64,000 bases of DNA from Larkinella sp. C7 (lineage in GTDB: Bacteria; Bacteroidota; Bacteroidia; Cytophagales; Spirosomataceae), in assembly GCF_006149005.1 (NCBI RefSeq), contig NZ_VBSL01000017.1, forward strand, positions 20,958 through 84,957, given 5' to 3'. Below are positions 1 to 8,820 of this stretch, piece after piece. A model generated the notes under the pieces. It was not told where the DNA came from. It ran no database searches and saw only the letters and a list, made by a program, of their open reading frames with translations. The number at the start of each line of letters is the position of its first letter. Position 1 is the first letter of the stretch. A program made the position numbers and the translations under genes.

Positions 1-482
1 TTGATCAGAATCATGTCGAACAGGCCGAAACGGTGATTGATGGCACCGCCAATCTTTACCGCCATTTTTTCGCAAATCCGGAAGTTCGGCGTTGTTTTTC
101 GCGTATCCAGCAGCCTGGTTTTGGTGCCTTCCAGCATGTTTACCATCGTTCGGGTGTGGGTTGCAATGCCACTCATGCGCTGCATGCAGTTCAGCACCAG
201 CCGCTCCGCTTTCAGAATCGATTGCGCCCGACCGCTGACCGTCAGCACAATGTCGCCGTAATGAATGGCCGAGCCATCCTGGATGTTGACATGAACCTGC
301 AAGTCCGGGTCCACTTCCCGAAAAACCGCTTCGGCCACTTCAACACCCGCCAGCACGCCGTCCTGCTTCACCAAAAGCCGGGCGCGCTTATGGGCATCGG
401 CCGGAATGGTCGAGAGCGAGGTATGATCGCCATCGCCGATATCCTCGGCTAAGGCCAGTTTGATAAACTCCTGTAATGTCAT
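1..482 (-). CDS. nadC: Nicotinate-nucleotide pyrophosphorylase (carboxylating), partial
   Basis: Quinolinate phosphoribosyltransferase of de novo NAD synthesis: quinolinate plus PRPP gives nicotinate mononucleotide, CO2 and PPi, in the cytosol. The reading frame was translated directly from the minus strand. It starts with ATG at 482-480 (MTLQEFIKLALAEDIGDGD) and stays open to the window edge, giving about 160 of the usual 280 or so residues, so the C-terminal part of the barrel lies outside. Family motifs seen are ERLVLNCMQRMSGIAT, DTRKTTPNFR and NHRFGLFDMILI, which contribute to the substrate pocket. The upstream region is shared with a divergent small membrane protein. Identification is secure; only the 3' end is missing. 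Confidence 0.93.
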   Translation of the reverse strand, partial: MTLQEFIKLALAEDIGDGDHTSLSTIPADAHKRARLLVKQDGVLAGVEVAEAVFREVDPDLQVHVNIQDGSAIHYGDIVLTVSGRAQSILKAERLVLNCMQRMSGIATHTRTMVNMLEGTKTRLLDTRKTTPNFRICEKMAVKIGGAINHRFGLFDMILI

Positions 483-607
483 TTTTAATTATTTCGGCGA
501 AAGTTAGTGGACTTCTTGAAAAAATACCCGAAAAAAACCGATTTGCTTTCTTGCCGAACTATCACGAAATTTGTTCCCCTCGTTCCGGCGAACCATTTTA
601 AACGTCC

Positions 608-982
608 ATGAAGCAACAGCGTAACGATTATATTCGTTTGATGAGCCTCTTCCTGACCGGCTTGCTACTCCTGGTGGCATCGGGCGGGCCTTCGTGGTTG
701 TCTGTTGAACAACTTCCGGCAAAGCAAACTGTTCAAACGCCGAAGAAGGAAAAGAAAGCCGCCGATGCTCAGCAGGTTGTCGTTCAGGCGACCTCGTTTG
801 ATGCTGTTGTCACGCCCGCGTTGACGTTTGGCTTCGCGCAGGCGGTTTATCTGCTGCCACCGCCCGTCTTGTTTTTTGTCCTCAAACAAACGGTTATTCC
901 CCGGTATTCGGAAGTTCCTTACTTTTATTTCTCGTTTTTTCGCTACGTTTTCGGGCATCACATCGCCATCAATGCGCCCTGA
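608..982 (+). CDS. Small hypothetical membrane or exported protein
   Basis: A 124-residue protein of unknown function. It has a basic N-terminus, a hydrophobic segment at about residues 10-26 that could be a signal anchor, a Lys/Gln-rich middle (residues 38-58), a second hydrophobic stretch around residues 75-92, and an aromatic-rich C-terminus. It begins at ATG 608 and is divergent from nadC. No family is recognised. The plus frame is preferred over overlapping minus-strand frames because it has an ATG start and an orderly membrane-protein composition. It may be a lineage-specific gene; existence is likely but not certain. Confidence 0.55.
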   Translation: MKQQRNDYIRLMSLFLTGLLLLVASGGPSWLSVEQLPAKQTVQTPKKEKKAADAQQVVVQATSFDAVVTPALTFGFAQAVYLLPPPVLFFVLKQTVIPRYSEVPYFYFSFFRYVFGHHIAINAP

Positions 983-1112
983 TTTTTTTCAGAAGTGAGA
1001 AGGTAAAGACAAAAACCGCCTTTCACCGGGTTACGATGTCATTTCTTCATCTTTCTCATGCTGCTATTTTTTTCTATTGTCTCACATCTTTTCTCTTTAT
1101 TCTTCATTACTA

Positions 1113-4100
1113 ATGCAAAACCGAGTCGGAATACTCATTCTGACGGGTGTAGTTGCGCTATTGTGCATTTACTATCTGTCGTTTACGTTCGTGTCGAACA
1201 GCATCAAAAATGACGCGACCACCTACGCTACCAACACGAAGGGTGATGTGGATATCACCAAAAAACAGCATTACATCGATTCCCTCTGGAAAGAACCGGT
1301 TTATCTGGGCAACACGCTGGAAGAAGTAACCACCCGCGAATTGGGCCTGGGTCTTGACTTGCAGGGCGGTATGCACGTCGTTCTGGAAGTGTCGCCCTCC
1401 GAAATCCTGCGCGGTCTGGCCGGTGGCACCCGTGATCCGAAATTCGAACAGGCGCTGAAAAAGGCGACCGAAGCCCAGAAGTCGGGGCAATCGAAATTTG
1501 TGGATAATTTTATCAGCGCCTACAAAGAGGTGGCACCCAACACGAAACTGGCGACGATTTTTGCCAACAGCACCAACCGGGGCAAAATCAACTTTCAGTC
1601 GTCGGATGCCGAAGTTCGCAAACTGATCAACGACGAAGTCGACGGTTCCATCAGCCGGGCGTTCCAGATCATTCAGGCGCGGGTCGATAAGTTTGGGGTT
1701 GCCAATCCTAACATTCAACGGTTGCCGGGTTCGGGCCGGATTCTGATCGAATTACCGGGTGTCGATAATCCTGAGCGTGTTCGTCGTCTGTTGTCGGGGG
1801 CGGCCAAACTGGAATTTGCCGAAGTCTATACCCTGAACGATGTGGCTGGTGGGCTGGATCAACTGGGCGCATATCTCGTGCAGATGGAAGCCGAACGGAA
1901 AATCGCGGCTACCCAAAAACCGGCTGGAACGACAGCAACCACCACGGACACGACGAAAAAAGACAACTCGCTGGCGGCTCAGCTGGCGCAGAAAAACCAG
2001 GCCGCCAAAGGCGACAGCGCTAAGTCGGATACCTCGGCAACAGCGGCCCAGAACGCGGCCCTGACGAGCCTGTTCGTGCCGATGTCGCAGAACCAACTGG
2101 GTGTTTATCTGAAAGATACGGCTCGTGCCAACGACATTCTGGGCCGCGCCAACGTGAAAGCACTGTTCCCGGCGGATGCGGTTCTGATGTGGGACCGGAA
2201 AGCCATCGTTACCAACGATAACAAAGAGATTCTTCCTTTGTATTTCATTCGTAAACCGGCGGGCCGAGCACCGCTGGAAGGCGATGTGATCGTCGATGCC
2301 ACCAACGACTACGACGACCGGGGTCGTCCGGAAGTGACCATGCGGATGAACGCAGAAGGTGCCCGCAAATGGCGTGCGCTGACGGCGGCCAACATCAACC
2401 GCCCGGTTGCCATCATCCTCGATAACCTGGTGTATACCGCGCCAACGGTGCAGAACGAGATTCCGAACGGTAGCTCCAGCATTTCGGGGAACTTCACCGT
2501 GGATGAAACCAAAGATATGGCTAACATCCTGAAAGCCGGTAAGTTACCTGCGCCTACCAACATTGTGGAAGAAGCGGTTGTCGGTGCTACCCTGGGTTCA
2601 GAAGCGGTTTCGGCGGGGGTTCTTTCTTCGGTGGTGGGGTTGATCATCGTTCTGATTTTCGTGGTAGCCTACTACGGCAGCGCCGGTTTCATTGCTGACC
2701 TTGCCCTGTTTGTCAACCTGTTTTTCCTGCTGGGCATCATGGCCTCGCTGGGGGCGGTTTTGACCATGCCCGGTATCGCCGGTATCGTGTTGACGATCGG
2801 TATGGCGGTCGATGCCAACGTACTGATTTTTGAGCGGATCAAGGAGGAGCTGGCATTAGGGAAACCGTTCAAACAGGCCATTGCCGACGGTTTTACAAAT
2901 GCCTATTCGTCCATCATCGACTCGAACGTAACGACCCTGTTAACCGGTGTGATCCTGTTCATCTTCGGAACGGGTCTGATTCTGGGTTTTGCCACCACGC
3001 TCGTCATCGGTATTCTGACATCGCTGTTTGCCGCCATCTTCATCACCCGGATTATCCTGGAACAATATGTGAAGAATGGTAAAACGCTGGCTTTCGGAAC
3101 GAGCTGGTCGAGAAACCTCTTCAAAGATTCGTCGTTTGATTTTGTATCGCGCCGGAAATTATACTACACGATTTCGTCGGTCATCATCGGCTTGGGGATC
3201 ATTTCGGTGATTTTCAAAGGCTTCGGTCTGGGGGTCGATTTCAAAGGCGGACGCTCGTATGTCGTTCGTTTCGAAAACAACGTCAGCACCGATGATGTGC
3301 GGAATGCACTGGAAAATGAACTGCCTGGTTCACTCGAAGTAAAAACCTACGGCGGAACCGGTGTTGGCGGGGCCAACCAGGTTCGGGTTACGACCAGCTA
3401 CCTGGCCGATGCCACCACACCGGAAGCCGACAAACAGACGGAATCAAAATTACTCGCCGGTCTGACCAAAATTCAGGGTAATAAAGGGAACATTGAAAGC
3501 TCGCAGAAAGTAGGTCCGGCCATTGCCAATGACCTGATCTATTCGGCACTCTGGTCGATTTTGCTGGCCGTTGCCGTGGTATTCTGTTACATTCTGATCC
3601 GGTTTAAGAAGCTGGCTTTTGGTTACGGTGCCGTCGTCGCGTTGTTCCACGACGTGCTGATCATTCTGGCTATTTTCTCGATTGGTAATGGCTGGCTGCC
3701 GTTCTCACTGGATGTTGATCAGGCGTTTATCGGGGCCTTGCTGACCATCATGGGGTATTCGATGAACGATACCGTCGTCGTCTTTGACCGCGTTCGGGAA
3801 TACCTGAACGATACGAAAGGCCGCAAGGAAAGCATTCCGGTGATTATCAATAACGCTTTGAACAGCACCCTGAGCCGCACCGCCGTAACGGGTCTTTCGA
3901 CCATGCTGGTGTTGATCGTGTTGTTCTTCTTCGGTGGCGAAACCATCCGTGGGTTCTCGTTTGCGATGCTGATCGGGGTCATTGTCGGAACGTATTCGTC
4001 GCTGTTTGTCGCGACGCCGATTGTGGTCGATGCCCTGAGCCGCGACCAGCTCAACGAAGTAGTCGCCACGCCGGAACCGCCGGCAACCGGCAAAGCAGCC

Positions 4101-4115
4101 CGCGCCAAAGCCTAA
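1113..4115 (+). CDS. secDF: Protein translocase subunit SecDF (fused SecD-SecF)
   Basis: Proton-motive-force-driven accessory subunit of Sec translocation in the inner membrane. The frame opens at a TTG (1077), but ATG 1113 (MQNRVGILILTG) is chosen because it puts the first membrane segment at residues 5-25, as in the family. That gives 1000 residues. SecD signatures are LGLDLQGG near residue 79 and VDANVLIFERIKEE near residue 566. SecF signatures are GVDFKGGRSY near residue 705 and MNDTVVVFDRVRE near residue 882. Each half has the usual cluster of membrane segments. A low-complexity Thr/Lys/Gln/Ala-rich insertion of about 60 residues (roughly 262-324) sits in the SecD periplasmic region. It is followed directly by a strong terminator, so it is probably monocistronic. 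Confidence 0.95.
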   Translation: MQNRVGILILTGVVALLCIYYLSFTFVSNSIKNDATTYATNTKGDVDITKKQHYIDSLWKEPVYLGNTLEEVTTRELGLGLDLQGGMHVVLEVSPSEILRGLAGGTRDPKFEQALKKATEAQKSGQSKFVDNFISAYKEVAPNTKLATIFANSTNRGKINFQSSDAEVRKLINDEVDGSISRAFQIIQARVDKFGVANPNIQRLPGSGRILIELPGVDNPERVRRLLSGAAKLEFAEVYTLNDVAGGLDQLGAYLVQMEAERKIAATQKPAGTTATTTDTTKKDNSLAAQLAQKNQAAKGDSAKSDTSATAAQNAALTSLFVPMSQNQLGVYLKDTARANDILGRANVKALFPADAVLMWDRKAIVTNDNKEILPLYFIRKPAGRAPLEGDVIVDATNDYDDRGRPEVTMRMNAEGARKWRALTAANINRPVAIILDNLVYTAPTVQNEIPNGSSSISGNFTVDETKDMANILKAGKLPAPTNIVEEAVVGATLGSEAVSAGVLSSVVGLIIVLIFVVAYYGSAGFIADLALFVNLFFLLGIMASLGAVLTMPGIAGIVLTIGMAVDANVLIFERIKEELALGKPFKQAIADGFTNAYSSIIDSNVTTLLTGVILFIFGTGLILGFATTLVIGILTSLFAAIFITRIILEQYVKNGKTLAFGTSWSRNLFKDSSFDFVSRRKLYYTISSVIIGLGIISVIFKGFGLGVDFKGGRSYVVRFENNVSTDDVRNALENELPGSLEVKTYGGTGVGGANQVRVTTSYLADATTPEADKQTESKLLAGLTKIQGNKGNIESSQKVGPAIANDLIYSALWSILLAVAVVFCYILIRFKKLAFGYGAVVALFHDVLIILAIFSIGNGWLPFSLDVDQAFIGALLTIMGYSMNDTVVVFDRVREYLNDTKGRKESIPVIINNALNSTLSRTAVTGLSTMLVLIVLFFFGGETIRGFSFAMLIGVIVGTYSSLFVATPIVVDALSRDQLNEVVATPEPPATGKAARAKA

Positions 4116-4127
4116 GGGTGATGCATG

Positions 4128-4168
4128 AAAAAAGGGATAAGGACTATGATCGTCTTTATCCCTTTTTT
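4128..4168 (+). terminator. Rho-independent terminator after secDF
   Basis: Inverted repeat with arms built around AAAAAAGGGATAA and TTATCCCTTTTTT, a short loop and a terminal T-run, 13 bases after the secDF stop codon. Confidence 0.8.
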
Positions 4169-4253
4169 ATATTTCGGTTTTCTTGTATTGACTACAACTA
4201 CAAAAGCCTTATTTTGCAAAACATTTAATCCGTAAAATTTTATTCGGTTCTAT

Positions 4254-5825
4254 ATGGAGTCTACCAAAGCATCAACCCAAACTAAAAATCAACTCTGGGC
4301 CAAGAAGTCGATCAGCAAGCTCATGGAAGAGACGGCTGCCGAGCCCAACAGTCTGGATCCAATTAGTCAGGAGGGAACTTTAAAACGCACCTTAAGCTCA
4401 ACAAACCTGATTGCCCTCGGGATTGGGGCCATCATCGGTGCCGGGTTATTCGTTCGAACCGCAGCCGCGGCTGGCGGTCATGCCGGGCCGGGGGTTACCA
4501 TTTCGTTTGCCATTGCGGCTTTTGCCTGTGCGCTCGCCGGGTTGTGCTATGCGGAGTTTGCGTCGATGATTCCCATTGCAGGTAGTGCCTATACCTATAG
4601 TTATACCACGATGGGCGAATTTATCGCCTGGATTATTGGCTGGGATTTGGTGCTGGAATACGCGCTGGGGGCGGCCACGGTTTCGATTGGCTGGTCGCAA
4701 TACCTCAATGCGCTGTTCTACGACTTCTTCAAGTTTCACATACCCTATCAATGGTGTCACTCTCCCTTTCAGATCAGCGACGGGCTGGGTATGTATGCCG
4801 GTGAAGCGGGTGTACACGGGATTATTAACCTGCCTGCGGTCTTTATTCTGTTGATGTTGAGTCTGTTATTGATCCGGGGAACGCAGGAGTCTGCGACGTT
4901 CAACAACATCATTGTGATTGTGAAAGTGAGCATTGTTTTGCTGATCATCGCTCTCGCCTGGAAATTCATCAACCCCGCCAACCACGTGCCGTATCTGATT
5001 CCGGCCGATGCGGGAACGGCTACGCTGAGCACCGGCCAGATTCACAACTACGCCGATCCGCTCAACCACGGCTGGCTGGGTGTACTGCGGGGCGCTGGTA
5101 TCGTGTTCTTTGCGTTCATCGGTTTCGATGCGGTTTCAACAGCCGCGCAGGAAGCCAAGAATCCGCAGAAAGATATGCCCGTCGGTATTCTGGTTTCGCT
5201 GGCGATCTGTACATTCCTGTACATTCTGTTTTCGCACGTTCTGACCGGTTTGGCACCCTACAAAGAGTTCATGGGTCACGGGGGCGAAGCGTCGGTTGTT
5301 TATGCCATTACGAATTATATGCCCGGTTATGAATGGCTGGCTTCGTTGGTAACGGTAGCGATTCTGGCCGGTTTTTCTTCCGTAATTCTGGTGATGCTAT
5401 TGGGCCAAACCCGCGTATTCTACACCATGAGCAAAGATGGGCTGGTGCCGGCTATTTTCTCAAAACTGCACCCGAAATACAAAACACCATACCGTTCGCA
5501 GTGGGTGTTTTTTGTTTTCGTTTCCATTTTTGCTGCCTTCATTCCCGATAGCGTCGTGGGTGACATGACCAGCATCGGAACGCTGTTTGCCTTTGTGCTG
5601 GTGTGTCTGGGCATCATGATTCTGCGCAAAACCGACCCGAATCTGGTTCGTCCGTTCAAAACGCCCTTCTACATGATCGTTTGTCCGCTCGGTGCGCTCA
5701 TTTGTCTGGCCATGATCCTGAGTCTGGGCTGGGAAAACTGGACCCGCCTGATCGTCTGGATGGGCATCGGTTTGTTGATTTACTTCGTCTACGGACGGTA
5801 TCATAGCAAGCTGAGGGCTAAATAA
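4254..5825 (+). CDS. APC-family amino acid permease (cationic amino acid transporter type)
   Basis: A 523-residue inner-membrane transporter of the amino acid-polyamine-organocation superfamily, probably an amino acid importer. After a 50-residue hydrophilic N-terminus comes the hallmark first helix GIGAIIGAGLFVRTA, then PGVTISFAIAAFACALAG and YAEFASMIP. Helix 6 carries the FAFIGFDAVSTAAQEAKNPQ motif typical of the CAT/YhdG branch. About twelve to fourteen hydrophobic helices are visible and the length fits the branch. The substrate cannot be fixed from sequence. It stands alone between two terminator-like structures. The ATG at 4254 is the natural start. Confidence 0.9.
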   Translation: MESTKASTQTKNQLWAKKSISKLMEETAAEPNSLDPISQEGTLKRTLSSTNLIALGIGAIIGAGLFVRTAAAAGGHAGPGVTISFAIAAFACALAGLCYAEFASMIPIAGSAYTYSYTTMGEFIAWIIGWDLVLEYALGAATVSIGWSQYLNALFYDFFKFHIPYQWCHSPFQISDGLGMYAGEAGVHGIINLPAVFILLMLSLLLIRGTQESATFNNIIVIVKVSIVLLIIALAWKFINPANHVPYLIPADAGTATLSTGQIHNYADPLNHGWLGVLRGAGIVFFAFIGFDAVSTAAQEAKNPQKDMPVGILVSLAICTFLYILFSHVLTGLAPYKEFMGHGGEASVVYAITNYMPGYEWLASLVTVAILAGFSSVILVMLLGQTRVFYTMSKDGLVPAIFSKLHPKYKTPYRSQWVFFVFVSIFAAFIPDSVVGDMTSIGTLFAFVLVCLGIMILRKTDPNLVRPFKTPFYMIVCPLGALICLAMILSLGWENWTRLIVWMGIGLLIYFVYGRYHSKLRAK

Positions 5826-5830
5826 TTATA

Positions 5831-5911
5831 AATGCAAAATGCTGAATATCAAATGTAAAAAAACAACCCAAGACCGCACTTTTACATCTGATATTCAGCA
5901 TTTTACATTTA
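5831..5911. repeat. Long intergenic hairpin A (31 bp arms)
   Basis: Arms at 5831-5861 and 5881-5911 are inverted copies, 29 of 31 positions matching, around a 19-base loop. The stem is AT-rich and word-like, with ATGTAAAA at both ends of the right arm's complement. It closely resembles hairpin B at 34688-34792. It lies 5 bases after the permease stop codon, ahead of an ordinary terminator. Confidence 0.85.
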
Positions 5912-5934
5912 CAATACCCTTATTGTGATGTTGA

Positions 5935-5970
5935 AAAGGCCTAAAACTCTACCCAGTTTTAGGCCTTTTT
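5935..5970. terminator. Intergenic terminator hairpin
   Basis: Perfect 15 bp stem (AAAAGGCCTAAAACT and its complement) with a 6-base loop and a T-run, between the permease and the MBL/rhodanese gene. It can work in both directions. Confidence 0.8.
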
Positions 5971-5992
5971 ATTAAATGACCCCTTGCTTTGC

Positions 5993-6013
5993 CAAAGTTT
6001 TCCCAACTTTGGG
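5993..6013 (+). promoter_or_regulatory. Palindrome upstream of the MBL/rhodanese gene
   Basis: CCAAAGTT, a 5-base spacer, then AACTTTGG, ending 17 bases before the chosen ATG. It directly follows TTGCTTTG, one mismatch from the Bacteroidota -7 box. It could be an operator or a 5' leader hairpin; this is inference only. Confidence 0.3.
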
Positions 6014-6030
6014 CACGGAAATGAATCGTG

Positions 6031-7404
6031 ATGATAATCGAACAACTTTATACCGGATGCCTGGCTCAGGGAGCCTATTATATTGAAAGTGAGGGCGAAG
6101 CTGCCGTGATCGACCCTTTGCGTGAAACCGCTCCTTACCAGAAAAAAGCCGAACAGAATGGTGCCCGGATCAAATACGTGTTTGAGACGCATTTCCACGC
6201 TGATTTTGTTTCCGGTCATGTTGATCTGGCCAAAAAGACGGGCGCGACGATTGTCTACGGCCCAACCGCACAAACCCGTTTTGAGTCCCATCATGCGCAG
6301 GATGGTGAAGTGTTCAAGCTCGGTAAACTATCCATCATAGCCTTGCACACTCCGGGTCACACGCTGGAATCGACTACGTATCTACTGGTGGATGAAAACG
6401 GCAAAAACCACGCGATTTTTACCGGCGATACACTGTTCATCGGCGACGTGGGTCGTCCCGATCTGGCCATCAAAGGCAATCTGACCGAGCAGGATCTGGC
6501 CGGAATGCTGTATGAAAGCCTTCATGCGAAGATTATGCCGCTGGAAGATGACGTCATCGTGTATCCGGCGCACGGGGCCGGATCGGCTTGCGGGAAGAAC
6601 ATGAGCAAAGAAACGACGGATACGCTCGGGAATCAGAAGCGGTTTAACTACGCACTGCGTGCACAAACGAAAGAGGAGTTTATCAAGGCCGTACTCGACG
6701 GGTTAACCACAGCACCGGCGTATTTTGCGGAAAATGCCCGGCTCAACAAGGAAGGCTACGAAGCCATCGACGACGTCATGGAACGCGGCCATCAGGCTCT
6801 GTCGCCGGAGGCTTTTGAAGCGGCCGTCAACGAAACCGGTGCGTTGGTACTCGACGTCCGCGACGCGCCGGACTTTGCAAAAGGCTTTATTCCCAACGCG
6901 ATCAATATTGGGCTAGACGGCCAGTTTGCCCCCTGGGTGGGTGCCTTGATTTCGGATTTGAAACAACCCATCGCGCTCGTTACCGCCGTTGGTGAAGAAG
7001 AAGAGGCCGTTCGGCGACTGGCCCGCGTGGGCTACGATCATAGCATCGGCTACCTGGAAGGCGGTTTTTCGTCGTGGCAAAAAGCCGGCAAAGAAGTGGA
7101 TGCCATCGACTCCGTCTCAGCCGGTGCGTTTGCTCAACAGCATGGCAAAGGAATCGTCGTGGATGTTCGTCGGCCCGATGAGTTTGCCGTCGAACACGTT
7201 CGGAATGCCAGGAACTGGCCGCTCGATACGCTGAATGAGCACCTGACGGAAGCGGACAAAACCGAGCGGTTATACATCCACTGTGCGGGCGGTTACCGCT
7301 CGATGGTGGCGGCTTCGATCCTGAAAGCCAGAGGGTTCGACAACCTGGTGAATGTGGAAGGGGGAATTGCAGCCATTAAGAAGACCACGGTACCGACGGA
7401 TTAA
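6031..7404 (+). CDS. MBL-fold hydrolase with two rhodanese domains (persulfide dioxygenase-like)
   Basis: A 457-residue cytosolic protein. The N-terminal metallo-beta-lactamase domain has THFHADFVSGH (metal ligands His54, His56, Asp58, His63), a TPGHTLES motif and FTGDTLFIGDVGRPD, as in glyoxalase II/persulfide dioxygenases of the ETHE1-BaeB type. Two rhodanese domains follow. The second has an active-site loop with catalytic Cys418 (HCAGGYRS). The first has Thr-Ala-Val-Gly at the loop and no Cys, so it is probably structural. The likely job is glutathione- or protein-persulfide oxidation and sulfane-sulfur transfer. The frame opens at GTG 6028; ATG 6031 is preferred. Convergent with the lipoprotein downstream. 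Confidence 0.88.
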   Translation: MIIEQLYTGCLAQGAYYIESEGEAAVIDPLRETAPYQKKAEQNGARIKYVFETHFHADFVSGHVDLAKKTGATIVYGPTAQTRFESHHAQDGEVFKLGKLSIIALHTPGHTLESTTYLLVDENGKNHAIFTGDTLFIGDVGRPDLAIKGNLTEQDLAGMLYESLHAKIMPLEDDVIVYPAHGAGSACGKNMSKETTDTLGNQKRFNYALRAQTKEEFIKAVLDGLTTAPAYFAENARLNKEGYEAIDDVMERGHQALSPEAFEAAVNETGALVLDVRDAPDFAKGFIPNAINIGLDGQFAPWVGALISDLKQPIALVTAVGEEEEAVRRLARVGYDHSIGYLEGGFSSWQKAGKEVDAIDSVSAGAFAQQHGKGIVVDVRRPDEFAVEHVRNARNWPLDTLNEHLTEADKTERLYIHCAGGYRSMVAASILKARGFDNLVNVEGGIAAIKKTTVPTD

Positions 7405-7426
7405 CGGGAACGTTTCGTGACAACCC

Positions 7427-7444
7427 ATCGCCAGGCGATTTTTA
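7427..7444. terminator. Weak terminator-like hairpin between convergent genes
   Basis: ATCGCC and GGCGAT face each other around one base and are followed by a T-run. The stem is short, so this is a tentative terminator for the MBL/rhodanese gene. Confidence 0.3.
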
Positions 7445-7464
7445 ACGGGTTCATGGAGTGAAAA

Positions 7465-7905
7465 TTATTGGGCTTTTTCAACTCGATCCACATACATAGA
7501 GAGATTTGGGAGTCCTGTAAAAGAGGTTGAAAGTTTATCCTCGACAATTTTACCCCAAACCCGATAGGCACGTGGTGGATTTAGATACGTTTCTTTTGTA
7601 TAGGTAGGTGGCAGCTCTTGTACCTTATTTATACAATAATCGCAAAGCAGAATGGCTGCCACAGGAGTTCTCTGACCAATGCGTATAGCATCTTTCAAAA
7701 CGAATCCCCATCCAGAAAATTCTGGAGGGCCGCTTAAATCAGCGGGCGCGTTTTCAAGATATTGAATGTATTGATATCGATTTTTATCCTGGTCACAGCA
7801 GGTACCATCCCAACAGTCGGGTTTAGGCTCTTTTTGGCAACTGGATGTACTCGTTGATACGAGAATACACATTGCCAGGAATACGAGAAGTTGGATCGCT
7901 TTCAT
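7465..7905 (-). CDS. Hypothetical lipoprotein
   Basis: A 146-residue protein with a type II signal peptide: MKAIQLLVFLAMCILV followed by the lipobox-like STSSC at about residues 18-23. The mature part is Cys-rich near its start (CWDGTCCDQ) and has no family I recognise. It sits 50 bases downstream of nuoK on the same strand, so it may be the last gene of that transcript, but nothing in it suggests a Complex I role. Its codon use is more AT-rich than that of its neighbours, which hints at separate acquisition. Confidence 0.75.
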   Translation of the reverse strand: MKAIQLLVFLAMCILVSTSTSSCQKEPKPDCWDGTCCDQDKNRYQYIQYLENAPADLSGPPEFSGWGFVLKDAIRIGQRTPVAAILLCDYCINKVQELPPTYTKETYLNPPRAYRVWGKIVEDKLSTSFTGLPNLSMYVDRVEKAQ

Positions 7906-7955
7906 ACTTGATTTCAGCGTGATGGGAATGATCCGTGGTACAGAAAAAAGGTCGC

Positions 7956-8264
7956 TTACTTCTTCAGCTCATTCATTTCATCCAGTTGAACCGTGTTGAA
8001 ATGGCGGTATACCTGCAAAATAATCGCCAGGGCGATAGCCGCTTCGGCGGCTGCGACAATCATCACAAACAGGCTGAATAGCTGCCCCTGCAACCGAACC
8101 GGGTCGTGTTGACTGAACGCAATCAGGTTCAGGTTTACCGCATTCAGCATCAGTTCGATGCCCATCAGAACCATAATCGCGTGGCGTTTTAAAATCACAA
8201 TCGCCAGCCCAATGCTGAACAAGGCGGCTCCCACGAGCAGAAACAGGCCGGAATTGATTTCCAT
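7956..8264 (-). CDS. nuoK: NADH-quinone oxidoreductase subunit K
   Basis: A small membrane-arm subunit of Complex I (102 residues, three membrane helices), related to Mrp antiporter subunit C and part of the proton path. ATG 8264 (MEINSGLFLLVGAALFSIG) is chosen over an upstream frame opening because it restores family length. It contains HAIMVLMGIELMLNAVNLNL, including the conserved membrane glutamate of IELMLN, and the AAAEAAIALAI segment with the second conserved glutamate. It follows nuoJ by 7 bases. No nuoL, M or N lies next to it. Confidence 0.95.
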   Translation of the reverse strand: MEINSGLFLLVGAALFSIGLAIVILKRHAIMVLMGIELMLNAVNLNLIAFSQHDPVRLQGQLFSLFVMIVAAAEAAIALAIILQVYRHFNTVQLDEMNELKK

Positions 8265-8271
8265 CGGTTCG

Positions 8272-8796
8272 TTATTTAGTTCGGGATGAAGCCGCAATGG
8301 TCGTGGCACCAATCAGTGCCACCAGCAGCAGAACGCCCGCTATTTCGAACGGGATGAGGTATTCGGTCATCAACTGCCGCCCAATCGTATCGACCGTCGA
8401 TCGGTATGAAGGTTCGCCCTGATTCAGCAAGACGAAATTTCCCCGCACCAGTGCCCGGTACAACACGCTGAAAATACCACCCGCCACCAGTAAGGCCCAC
8501 AGCCAGCTCCGGTGTTTGGTCAGAATGAAGTTCGGTTCCGTATAATCGGTTTTGGCGGTATCGGTTTTGTGCGTTAGCATAACCCCGAAAATGATCAGTA
8601 CCAGCACTCCGCCCACGTAAATCATGATTTGCGAAACGGCCAGAAAATCGGCACCGGCCAGCACGAACAGCCCTGCAACGCCCAGTAGCGTCAGCAGCAG
8701 AAAAAAGGCGGCATACAACACATTTTTGGTCAGCAAAACCGCCAGGGCCGATCCGAGCGTGAAGAGGACGAATAAATAGAAAACGATCTGAACCAC
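8272..8796 (-). CDS. nuoJ: NADH-quinone oxidoreductase subunit J
   Basis: A Complex I membrane-arm subunit (174 residues, five membrane helices). The family segment AVSQIMIYVGGVLVLIIFGVML is present. The only workable start is GTG 8796: no in-frame ATG exists between it and an in-frame stop overlapping the end of nuoI. The gene is 24 bases downstream of nuoI and 7 bases ahead of nuoK, so the three are surely co-transcribed and probably translationally coupled. Confidence 0.93.
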   Translation of the reverse strand: MVQIVFYLFVLFTLGSALAVLLTKNVLYAAFFLLLTLLGVAGLFVLAGADFLAVSQIMIYVGGVLVLIIFGVMLTHKTDTAKTDYTEPNFILTKHRSWLWALLVAGGIFSVLYRALVRGNFVLLNQGEPSYRSTVDTIGRQLMTEYLIPFEIAGVLLLVALIGATTIAASSRTK

Positions 8797-8820
8797 TGCT
8801 GTAACGGATTTACCGGATGA

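Noticed and set aside
1077..1112. TTG start adding 12 residues to SecDF
   Set aside because: ATG 1113 gives the family-typical N-terminus right at the first membrane helix.
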